This document shows positions 48,533 to 55,783 of a stretch of 64,000 nucleotides of DNA, one piece after another. Under the pieces are notes generated by a model that did not search any database, was not told the DNA's origin, and was given only the letters and a program-made list of their open reading frames with translations. The translations under genes were made by a program, and so were the position numbers. The DNA is from Pirellula sp. (lineage in GTDB: Bacteria; Planctomycetota; Planctomycetia; Pirellulales; PNKZ01): positions 62,001 to 126,000 of the forward strand of contig PNKZ01000017.1 of the NCBI GenBank assembly GCA_013822735.1, read 5' to 3'. Positions within the stretch are counted from its first letter, which is position 1. Each line of letters starts with the position of its first letter.

Positions 48533-48717
48533 CGGCCGATGCGGTTCAAGGCTCGCACGGTGTTGCCGTACACATGACCGGGGCGATAGGGACGAGCCGT
48601 GATCGGCATCGAGCGAATGGCGGCGCGTTGATACGCGTTGTATGACGAGGCGGATGCAACGTCGACGGCGACCAGACTCAAAACCACGGCGACCGGCATC
48701 ACGAAACGAGCGAACAT
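48529..48717 (-). CDS. Small secreted peptide of 62 residues
   Basis: ATG 48717 has a good ribosome site (GGAGAG). The product has a signal peptide (MFARFVMPVAVVLSLVAVDV) followed by a 38-residue mature part rich in Arg, Tyr and Asn (YNAYQRAAIRSMPITARPYR). No cysteine. Its stop overlaps the PhoD stop. I know no family name. A short secreted cationic peptide in this position could be a structural or antimicrobial-like protein, but nothing in the sequence decides it. Intergenic 48718-49012 beyond it holds no other gene. Confidence 0.6.
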   Translation of the reverse strand: MFARFVMPVAVVLSLVAVDVASASSYNAYQRAAIRSMPITARPYRPGHVYGNTVRALNRIGR

Positions 48718-49012
48718 AACGACTCTCCAGGTTGTCGGTCCGGCCGTCGCAATCGACGGAAATTCCAGGACCACACAGAGGGACGAGAAAGAATAGATCG
48801 TCCCGGGAGAGATACAAATTTCGTGCCGTGCGGGAATTCCACTCAGTCGGGCTGCGTAATCCTTACCGCTGCTACGACATGTCCGCAAATACGCCGGGCG
48901 CGTGGTCGACGAGCGCGCAACGGGCGCGCAGTGAGCGGCCAAGGGTCAATTGAAACGCGGATTACAGAACCGTTAGCCGCATCGCTCGCAACGCGATTCT
49001 CAGTTCTGGCGA

Positions 49013-49041
49013 CGGAACGCCGCGGAGGGCGTTCCCTACAG
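49013..49041. repeat. Dispersed palindromic element, family B, half copy
   Basis: CGGAACGCCGCGGAGGGCGT then TCCCTACAG matches the right half of the full element at 35234-35262 with three or fewer differences. It lies between the small peptide gene and fabF. Confidence 0.75.
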
Positions 49042-49081
49042 CTGGCCACTAGCGCCAAGCGCCCGACGCCCGGCGCCTGTG

Positions 49082-50368
49082 TTATCCCTGATACGCCGTG
49101 GCGATCAGCGTGATGTTTTGGCCGCCGAAGCCGAAGCTGTTGGAAAGGGCAGTCCGGCACTTTGTCTGGCGCGCCGCGTTAGCGATGTAGTCGAGGTCGC
49201 AGTTCGGGTCGGGCGTTTCGTAGTTCATCGTCGGCGGTAGAACGCCGTCGCGAATCGCCAACAGGCAGACGATCAGTTCCGTCGCACCGGCGGCGGCGAT
49301 CAAGTGCCCCATCATGCTCTTGGTGCTGGAGACGCCGATCTTGTAGGCGCGATCGCCGAACGTTTGCTTGATGGCGAGCGTTTCGACCTTGTCGTTCACT
49401 TCCGTGCTCGTGCCGTGCGCGTTGATGTAGTCGACGTCGTCGATATTTTTGCCGGCGTCCTTGAGCGCCATCTTGATGCAGCTGATGGCGCCGCGCCCTT
49501 CAGGATGCGTGTCGGTAATGCGGAAGGCGTCGGCCGTGGAACCGTAGCCGGCGATTTCGCCGTGAATATGCGCGCCGCGGGCCTTGGCATGTTCGAGCTC
49601 TTCGAGAATCAGCATGCCGGAGCCTTCGCCGAGGACGAAGCCGTCGCGGTTCATGTCGAACGGGCGTGACGCCTTCGCCGGTTCGTCGTTGTGGGTGCTG
49701 AGGGCCGTGAGCAAGTTGAAGCCGGTGACGCCGAAGGGATGGATCATGCTGTGCGTACCGCCGGAGAGCATGACGTCGGCATCGCCGCGGCGGATCATTT
49801 CCACCGCTTCGCCGACGGCCTGACTACTCGCCGCGCAGGCCGTGAGACAGTTGACGTTCGGCCCTTGCGCGTTGAAGAGCGCGGCCATGTGGCCGGCCGG
49901 CATGTTCGGCTCTTGCTCGAGTTCGGCGATCGGGTGCAACACCTCGAGGCCGACTTGCGTGAACTTCGCGACGTCGAAACCTTCGCCGGCAGGCATCGCC
50001 GCGAGCATCATCTTCGTAAAGCGATCGAAATCTTGCGGGCCTTCGCCGCTGCCGAGATAAACGCCGAAGCGGGTCGGGTCGATCCGCGCGTCTTCCAAGC
50101 CGGAATCGCGTACGGCCTGCTTCGCCGCACCGACGGCGAAACGCGTATGCCGGGCCTGATACTTCCACTTTTCCGGATCTTCTCCGACGCAGTTGAGGTC
50201 GAAGCCTTTGACTTCGGCGGAGATCTTCGTGGGGAAATTCGAGGCGTCGAAAATCGTGGTCCGGCCGATGCCCGTGTCGCCGCGAAGCAAAGCCTTCCAC
50301 ATGGTTTCGACGTCGTTGCCGACAGGCGTAACGCAACCAATTCCGGTGACGACGACTCGACGACGCAT
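49082..50368 (-). CDS. fabF: 3-oxoacyl-[acyl-carrier-protein] synthase II
   Basis: The 428-residue protein starts at ATG 50368 (MRRRVVVTGIGCVTPVG). The catalytic Cys is in VNCLTACAASSQAVGEA, and the two catalytic His in INAHGTSTEVNDKVE and TKSMMGHLIAAAG. It condenses malonyl-ACP with acyl chains. It is the last gene of a minus-strand run of two FabZ-like dehydratases and an ACP, separated by small gaps. No malonyl transferase or ketoreductase is in the window, so the cluster must draw on them from elsewhere. Confidence 0.96.
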   Translation of the reverse strand: MRRRVVVTGIGCVTPVGNDVETMWKALLRGDTGIGRTTIFDASNFPTKISAEVKGFDLNCVGEDPEKWKYQARHTRFAVGAAKQAVRDSGLEDARIDPTRFGVYLGSGEGPQDFDRFTKMMLAAMPAGEGFDVAKFTQVGLEVLHPIAELEQEPNMPAGHMAALFNAQGPNVNCLTACAASSQAVGEAVEMIRRGDADVMLSGGTHSMIHPFGVTGFNLLTALSTHNDEPAKASRPFDMNRDGFVLGEGSGMLILEELEHAKARGAHIHGEIAGYGSTADAFRITDTHPEGRGAISCIKMALKDAGKNIDDVDYINAHGTSTEVNDKVETLAIKQTFGDRAYKIGVSSTKSMMGHLIAAAGATELIVCLLAIRDGVLPPTMNYETPDPNCDLDYIANAARQTKCRTALSNSFGFGGQNITLIATAYQG

Positions 50369-50468
50369 GGCTAGGGTTCCTGTACTTAGTGCTTCGTTCG
50401 TAGTGCGTTGTTCTTCACGATTCGAGGCCCATGCAACCAAGCACCACGAACCAAGAACTAAGCACTCC

Positions 50469-51008
50469 TTATGTACCTGCGGCCTTCAACTCTTCTTCGA
50501 GCTTCAGCAATCCGGCCGGCTCGGTGAGTCGGCTGCCGTCTTGCTTGCGGCCGACGTCGAAGACGCCCAGCAGCTTCAGCGTGAACACGAAGTTCTTCGG
50601 TTCGAAGAGCGACTTCGTGCGATCGTCGTCGCTCAGGTGCGCGAATACCACTTCAAGTTCGGCCTGCACTTTGTCGCCGACGCGAGCCACGGCCGTGACC
50701 ATGGCGCCGTCGTCCTTAATGTAGTCGACCGTGGTTTCGTAGCGGAGCGTGTCGCCGGGGACGACCGGAAAATGGAACACGGCTTTGGGCAACTTCGCGA
50801 GCACGACCTTCTTTTCAAAGGCGTGATATTCGCCGACCAACAACCCGCCCGTCTGCGCGATGCCCTCGGTGATGAGAGAGTTCGGCATCACCGGTCGGCC
50901 GGGGAAATGGTCGTGCAGATGCTCTTCGGCGAGCGAGACGTTTTTAATCGCCACGGCTCGCTTGCCGCTTTCGAATTCCTCGAACCGATCGATCCAGATC
51001 CAACGCAT
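50469..51008 (-). CDS. FabZ-like 3-hydroxyacyl-ACP dehydratase, first copy
   Basis: A 179-residue hot-dog fold protein. The active-site His lies in HLHDHFPGRPVMPNSLITEG and the catalytic Glu in ITEGIAQTGGLLV. FabZ is about 150 residues; the extra 30-odd residues at the C terminus (LLGVFDVGRKQDGSRL onward) are Lys- and Glu-rich. It precedes fabF by about 100 bases on the same strand. It removes water from 3-hydroxyacyl chains, with the second copy at 51889-52377 probably handling a different chain or partner. Confidence 0.9.
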   Translation of the reverse strand: MRWIWIDRFEEFESGKRAVAIKNVSLAEEHLHDHFPGRPVMPNSLITEGIAQTGGLLVGEYHAFEKKVVLAKLPKAVFHFPVVPGDTLRYETTVDYIKDDGAMVTAVARVGDKVQAELEVVFAHLSDDDRTKSLFEPKNFVFTLKLLGVFDVGRKQDGSRLTEPAGLLKLEEELKAAGT

Positions 51009-51036
51009 GACGCGATTTCCTCGCTGCGGAAAGATT

Positions 51037-51127
51037 CACCACGGAGACACGGAGTTCACGGAGTCGGGAACGATTGCGGAAAATTTGCAATCAAATCTCT
51101 CTCCGTGTTCTCCGTGCCTCTGTGGTG
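51037..51127. repeat. Dispersed palindromic element, family D, copy 2
   Basis: CACCACGGAGACACGGAGTT (51037-51056) and the complementary CTCCGTGTTCTCCGTGCCTC (51101-51120) frame a loop with AAATTTGCAATCAAAT. The same arms and TTGCAA word occur at 44554-44684. It is in the 128-base gap between the acyl carrier gene and the first dehydratase. Confidence 0.8.
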
Positions 51128-51136
51128 CAATACAAA

Positions 51137-51523
51137 CTACTTGGGCAGCTTCGTTTCGACGAAACGCACCATGTCTTGCACGGTCAGCAACGTGCCGAAA
51201 TCCTTGACGTTCGGATTCTTGGCGAAGTTGTCGAGGTTCACAAACGGCATCCGCTTCCGCAGTTCGGCGATGCCCGTCTCGGTCACCTTGCCGTTGGCCA
51301 CGTAGTCGGTGCTGGTGAGCACGTCTTCCGGGAACAATTCGCCGCGGCTGATCTTGATGTCGAAGGCCTTTTCCAGGCGAAACACGATGTCGAGGAAGTC
51401 GATCGATTCGGCTCCCAGATCTCCGACCAGCGTGGCTTCGGGCGAGACTTCGTCTTCATCGACGCCCAATGCTTCACACAACACGCTTTGAACTTTTTCG
51501 AAGACCTCGTTCTGCGACGGCAT
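51137..51523 (-). CDS. Acyl carrier protein with internal insertion
   Basis: The 128-residue protein starts at ATG 51523 (MPSQNEVFEKVQSVLCEALGV). The phosphopantetheine Ser lies in GDLGAESIDFLDIVFRLEKAF, with ESI in place of the usual DSL. A standard ACP is about 78 residues; this one has about 40 extra between helix II (ISRGELFPEDVL) and the terminal helix (LLTVQDMVRFVETKL), containing VTETGIAELRKRMPF. It sits between the two dehydratases. It probably carries a dedicated acyl chain rather than serving general synthesis. Confidence 0.9.
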   Translation of the reverse strand: MPSQNEVFEKVQSVLCEALGVDEDEVSPEATLVGDLGAESIDFLDIVFRLEKAFDIKISRGELFPEDVLTSTDYVANGKVTETGIAELRKRMPFVNLDNFAKNPNVKDFGTLLTVQDMVRFVETKLPK

Positions 51524-51888
51524 AACACATTTCTCCAGATAGAGCCGGACCGTGGGCCTAGTGAGCGGATGCGTCGGCGAGCGAACAAGCGAACCGTCGC
51601 CGCGCCGCACAGGTCGCCCCATGGCGACCATGCACGCGCAAGCAAACTATCGGATCGACGAGCCCTCGCCGCGGCCGCTTATCGGACCGTACGGCGTTCC
51701 CAAAAAACGAAACAAAAACACTTCCGCGCACTGCGTCGAAACGCGCACCGAAGCGAGATCGCAGCTGCGGCAGGCCGTCTACCCAACGGCCCGCCCGCGA
51801 TCAAACCTCAACGCGCTTTCGCTACCCATTCACAACGCGCGGCACTGACAATACTCAAACTCTGACAAACTCAAACTATGTCTGTGAT
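51524..51888. other. Intergenic region within the acyl-chain cluster
   Basis: About 365 bases between the ACP and the second dehydratase, on the same strand. No gene, tRNA or clear repeat was recognised. A leader or promoter for the ACP might be here, but no boxes stand out. Confidence 0.4.
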
Positions 51889-52377
51889 CTAACTTGCGAC
51901 AACCGCGGTCGGGCGCCACAGCAGCGCGAAGAGCTCGCGCATCTTGTGTCGCACCACGCCGTCGGTCACTTCTTTGGTCGGATCGGCATCCGCCAGGTTG
52001 TATCGTTCGAGCACCAGTCGGCCCGACACCGTTTGCACGTCGCCGACCATTCCCTGGGCTTTCAATTTCGTCGTATGTTCGTCCTGGCTGATCACTTCGG
52101 CCGTGATCGTCAGCGTCTGGCCCGGCTCGACGAAGCTCGCATACTTCACGTTGCGGGCTTCCTTGAGCGTTACCTGACTATTGGCGAAGTCTTCCCCCGC
52201 GCGAATGAGCCAAGCGCTCGCCTGCGTCATCGCTTCCAACATGAACACCCCCGGCATTACGGGAAAACCGGGGAAGTGATCGGCCAGGTACTCTTCCGCG
52301 AGCGACAGATTCTTAATCGCGACGATCCGGCGGCCCGGCTCGAGTTCGACGACCTTATCTACTAGCGTGAAGCGCAT
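51889..52377 (-). CDS. FabZ-like 3-hydroxyacyl-ACP dehydratase, second copy
   Basis: A 162-residue protein starting at ATG 52377. The catalytic His is in EEYLADHFPGFPVMPGVFML and the Glu in MLEAMTQASAWLIRA, with the hot-dog strand VKYASFVEPGQTLTITAEV. It resembles FabZ more closely than the first copy. The genes run 52377 to 49082 as dehydratase, ACP, dehydratase, FabF. A C-terminal tail (about 30 residues) follows the fold. Confidence 0.9.
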   Translation of the reverse strand: MRFTLVDKVVELEPGRRIVAIKNLSLAEEYLADHFPGFPVMPGVFMLEAMTQASAWLIRAGEDFANSQVTLKEARNVKYASFVEPGQTLTITAEVISQDEHTTKLKAQGMVGDVQTVSGRLVLERYNLADADPTKEVTDGVVRHKMRELFALLWRPTAVVAS

Positions 52378-52737
52378 GAAAACCGAAGACGTGTGGGTGC
52401 GAGAAGGCAGTCGGCTCAATCTCTTGCCGTCAACCAAGGTCGCGGCAATCGGCAAAGTCTGCCTAGTTATCGGAAATCGAAGCCTTCGAGTATATCGGTT
52501 TTCCCCAGGCCGACAATGCGAACCTCGGGCCCCTGCCGGCAAGCCTAAGTATGGGCACCGCCGGACCTTGCCGCAATTGCCGACCGTTGCACGGACCACC
52601 CTGACGGCGGAAAATACTCACGAAAAGTGCCGCTTTTCAACCGCTCTAGGGGCGAAACCGGCATCCGGCTACAATCCCGCCCCCATGTTTTGAGCCCGTT
52701 CGATGTGTCGTCGCAACCACTGGCCTGAGAGCTCTTT
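52378..52737. other. Intergenic region between divergent genes
   Basis: About 360 bases between the dehydratase operon (minus) and the membrane glycosyltransferase (plus), so it should contain promoters for both. No pair of boxes could be named with confidence. No repeat or gene seen. Confidence 0.4.
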
Positions 52738-54288
52738 GTGTCGCAGCCGATCGATCCAACGACGCCCGGCTCCCTGCCGCGACCGGCCCTCTGGCGACGG
52801 TTCGGCCGCGCCCCATGGCTGATGCTCGCCGTAGCGCTGGCCTTGCGCTTGGCGGCGATCGTCGCGCTGCCGCTTCCTGCTGATCGGCCGGCGACCTACG
52901 AACATGGCGCGATTGCCGAAAGCCTGCTGGCCGGACGGGGCTTCTCCGTCTGGTATCTCGGCACCGAAGGTCCCACCTCACAACAAGCTCCGTGGGTGCC
53001 GCTGGTTCTGGCCGGCTGCTACGGACTGTTCGGCGTCGGCACCCCTGCGGCGCTCTACGCCTACCAACTCTTGCAGTGCTTGGCAGGCGTCGCCCTTGTG
53101 GCGGCCGTCTGGCGACTGGCCCGGCATCTTGATATGCATCAGCCAGGCGTCGCTTCGTTGGCCGGTTGGGCCGCCGCGCTCTACCCGCCGCACATCTATA
53201 TGGCGACGCACGTCCAAGCCGCCCCCTGGGCCGCGCTCGGGGTCGTCGGGCTGTTGGCGCTCGTCTGCAACCCCACGGCCCGCGTCACCTGGCGCCGTGC
53301 GGCAGCCGCCGGCGCCATCGGCGGCTGGCTCCTCTTGGTCGACCCGATCACGGCGCTGGTCCTGCCGGTTGCCGCGCTCCGGCTCTTTCTCACGGCCCGC
53401 CGCCAGACCAAACGCCGACCCGCCCGACTCACCTCGCGCCCGGCATCCGTCATCGCTCATCGCCATCGGGCCCTCGGTGTCTGCGCCGCCTTCAGCGCCG
53501 CCGCGCTCCTGGTCATCGCCCCGTGGCTCGTGCGCAACGTTCGCGTCCACGGCGAGTTCGTGTTCATCAAATCATCGTTCGGCTACGCCCTATGGCAAGG
53601 GAACAACCCCTTGAGCCACGGCACCGACAAAGTTCCGAAGTCCACGGCGGTCGCCATTGCCGCCGATCACGACGGTTCGCTCGCCTCGCAAAACAACGCG
53701 CTGTGGGAAGCGCGTCACGAAACGCTCTACATCGACGACGTGCTCCTAAAGCCCGACGGCTACCGGGAGTTTCACGGCCTCACCGAGCCGGAACGATCGC
53801 GCTTGCTCGGCACCCGCGCCGAGCGTTGGATCGCCGCGCATCCGATCGACTACGCGAAACTCTGCTTCCAACGCCTCCGCTATTTCCTCCTCTGGGACGA
53901 CACGAACCCGAAAGCGGCGCATCCGCTCTATCGCCTCTCGAGCGTCGCGTGGCTCGTGCTCGCCTCGATGGGCCTCTTCGCGGCACGGCAACAAATGCGC
54001 GTACTCTGGCCGACGGTCGTACCGTTTGTCGGGATCATGCTGTTCCATACGCTCACCATCACCTCGGCCCGCTTCCGCATTCCGGTCGAGCCGCTCGGGT
54101 TCGTGTGGGCCGCGGTCGGCTTCGCTCCGGCGGCGACGAACATCGCGCGCCGCATCGCCGGCGCTTGGCGCGCGGCGCGTCAAACGGGCGAAGTCGCGCA
54201 GACCGCCGAGCGCGAACAGCGTCACGCGTTGCGCGGCCCGCACCTGGGCAAAGCGGCGAAGTCGTCACGCCGCGCCGGTCGCCGCTGA
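52738..54288 (+). CDS. GT-C membrane glycosyltransferase, ArnT/dolichyl-phosphate-mannosyltransferase-like
   Basis: A 516-residue protein with a GTG start at 52738. About ten hydrophobic segments; the first extracytoplasmic loop carries TYEHGAIAESLLAGRGFSVW and QAPWVPLVLAGCYGLFGVG, which is the acidic and Pro pattern of GT-C enzymes that use polyprenyl-phosphate donors. It would add a sugar to a lipid or protein at the outer face of the membrane. The C-terminal 60 residues are a basic cytoplasmic tail rich in Arg and Ala. Confidence 0.85.
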   Translation: MSQPIDPTTPGSLPRPALWRRFGRAPWLMLAVALALRLAAIVALPLPADRPATYEHGAIAESLLAGRGFSVWYLGTEGPTSQQAPWVPLVLAGCYGLFGVGTPAALYAYQLLQCLAGVALVAAVWRLARHLDMHQPGVASLAGWAAALYPPHIYMATHVQAAPWAALGVVGLLALVCNPTARVTWRRAAAAGAIGGWLLLVDPITALVLPVAALRLFLTARRQTKRRPARLTSRPASVIAHRHRALGVCAAFSAAALLVIAPWLVRNVRVHGEFVFIKSSFGYALWQGNNPLSHGTDKVPKSTAVAIAADHDGSLASQNNALWEARHETLYIDDVLLKPDGYREFHGLTEPERSRLLGTRAERWIAAHPIDYAKLCFQRLRYFLLWDDTNPKAAHPLYRLSSVAWLVLASMGLFAARQQMRVLWPTVVPFVGIMLFHTLTITSARFRIPVEPLGFVWAAVGFAPAATNIARRIAGAWRAARQTGEVAQTAEREQRHALRGPHLGKAAKSSRRAGRR

Positions 54289-54297
54289 GACGACGTC

Positions 54298-54381
54298 GGG
54301 TGCCCGGGGCAAAACGAAGTGCTGCCCCGGTCCGACATCGCCGACTCCTGGGGCATCGCTGACGCTCTGCCCCAGCCACCC
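54298..54381. repeat. Dispersed palindromic element, family A, copy 3
   Basis: GGGTGCCCGGGGC (54298-54310) to GCCCCAGCCACCC (54369-54381), with core GAAGTGCTGCCCCGG. Most diverged of the four copies. The remaining part of the gap 54289-54781 contains a partial family C copy (54676-54693), with no gene supported. Confidence 0.75.
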
Positions 54382-54781
54382 GACCACGCGCGTCGGTAGC
54401 ACCACTTCGCGCGCTACGTGTTGCCTTTCGGCAACATCTTCTCTCTAAGGCGCACATGCCTGAAATCGCCTAATTCCTCGCGTTTTTCGCACATTTCGTC
54501 GCTTTCGGGCAACACGATTCGGGTCGCGGCACTCGCTTTGCTTTTCGTCCCGTCCATGATGCCGTCGGACAAGAGCCCGCCAAGGTTCGATCCCCTCTGG
54601 CCTTGGCGGGCCCGATCCGACTGCTCCAACTATTTAGCCCCGGTGCTTGTCACCGGGAGTCGCGTCGACGCCCTGCTGCGCATCGCGACTAACTGAGTAT
54701 CAATCACCGAAAACGTCATTCCGCGTTCCGCAGTCAGCAGTCCGCATTCTCACACTCCCCTCCCCGTCCAAAGGCATCCAC

Positions 54782-55633
54782 GTGCAATCCGGAGAACTCG
54801 TCGAACTCGCGGCCGTCGTCGCTCGCCAAGGACCGGCACTCTTATCCGCCCGCGACGGCTTTCGTGTCGTCGGCATCGAAGAATATTGGGCCGCCAGTAA
54901 GTGTCGCTTCGATCGCTGGGGCCGCTCGCTCGGCCGCCTGCGGCGCGGCGAATCGCCGATCTTCGACGACCGCCCCGGCACCGTGCACGGCCTGATCGAA
55001 GAGATTCTCGGCGGCGAAGTGCTCACGCGGGTCTGGACGGCCCTGGTCTCCGCCTTCGACCGCGAGCATTCGCTGCAAGACAACGAAATCGTCGTCCGCA
55101 GCGTCTACATCGGCCACCTGGAAATGCGGCAACGAGTGCTGCAAATACTTGTCGGCGGCCCCGGAAATACCGGCCCCGGAGTCGATGCCGTGGCAGCCGT
55201 GGCGTTCAATCGCCTGCGACGCCGGGCCGAACTTTGGACCGATATGCTGCTCGCTCCGCTGGCCGCGACGCATGCCGTCGGCGAATTCGCCTTCGAACCT
55301 GCACGACTCCGACAACTCACGGCCGACATGCACGCGCCGGCCGCCGTCCCGAACGATGCGCCCGATCCCGCGGCCCTTTATCAAGCCTCGCTCCACACGG
55401 CCGTCGGCCTGGCGTTTTCCGATCCTGCTCCGAATGCCGACCTCAACGCGCGGATCGGCGGTGCGATCCTCGGCGCCTTTCCGATGGAGCAGTTCGACTC
55501 GTGCGGCGTCTTGCGTTCGCTCTGGATGATGCGCCTGGCCCACACCGCCGACGACACGCAGCGTCTGCTCGACGAACTCTATCAGAACGAACCGCTCACG
55601 CCGCGCCTGCCGAAGTCGCGACGGTTTGGATGA
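54782..55633 (+). CDS. Hypothetical helical protein
   Basis: A 283-residue protein if GTG 54782 is the start; the frame is open from 54647 but the upstream part runs over repeats. It is rich in Ala, Leu and Arg, without a signal peptide, and looks fully helical (for example LLSARDGFRVVGIEEYWAAS and LWTDMLLAPLAATHAVGEF). No domain recognised. It lies between repeat-filled spacers, so its operon context is unclear. The long open frame with normal composition supports it being real. Confidence 0.65.
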   Translation: MQSGELVELAAVVARQGPALLSARDGFRVVGIEEYWAASKCRFDRWGRSLGRLRRGESPIFDDRPGTVHGLIEEILGGEVLTRVWTALVSAFDREHSLQDNEIVVRSVYIGHLEMRQRVLQILVGGPGNTGPGVDAVAAVAFNRLRRRAELWTDMLLAPLAATHAVGEFAFEPARLRQLTADMHAPAAVPNDAPDPAALYQASLHTAVGLAFSDPAPNADLNARIGGAILGAFPMEQFDSCGVLRSLWMMRLAHTADDTQRLLDELYQNEPLTPRLPKSRRFG

Positions 55634-55640
55634 GGAAGAA

Positions 55641-55736
55641 GTAGCTAGTAGCTGGTTGCTAGTAGCTAGAAGGAAGTGAATGCCAAGCAACGATCCCATT
55701 CAAAAACTAGCTACTAGCTACCAGCAACTAGCGACT
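55641..55736. repeat. Inverted pair of family E repeats
   Basis: GTAGCTAGTAGCTGGTTGCT (from 55641) and its near-complement CTAGCTACTAGCTACCAGCA (from 55707) can form a long hairpin. Same words as at 45509-45538. Placed between the hypothetical gene and the FG-GAP gene. Confidence 0.8.
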
Positions 55737-55783
55737 CCGCCTAAACTAGGCGGATAAGAAGATCACTGGAAAGGGAGTCCTCA

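Noticed and set aside
54289-54781. Several short open frames between the glycosyltransferase and the hypothetical gene
   Set aside because: They cross dispersed repeats, lack ribosome sites and have no protein-like composition.
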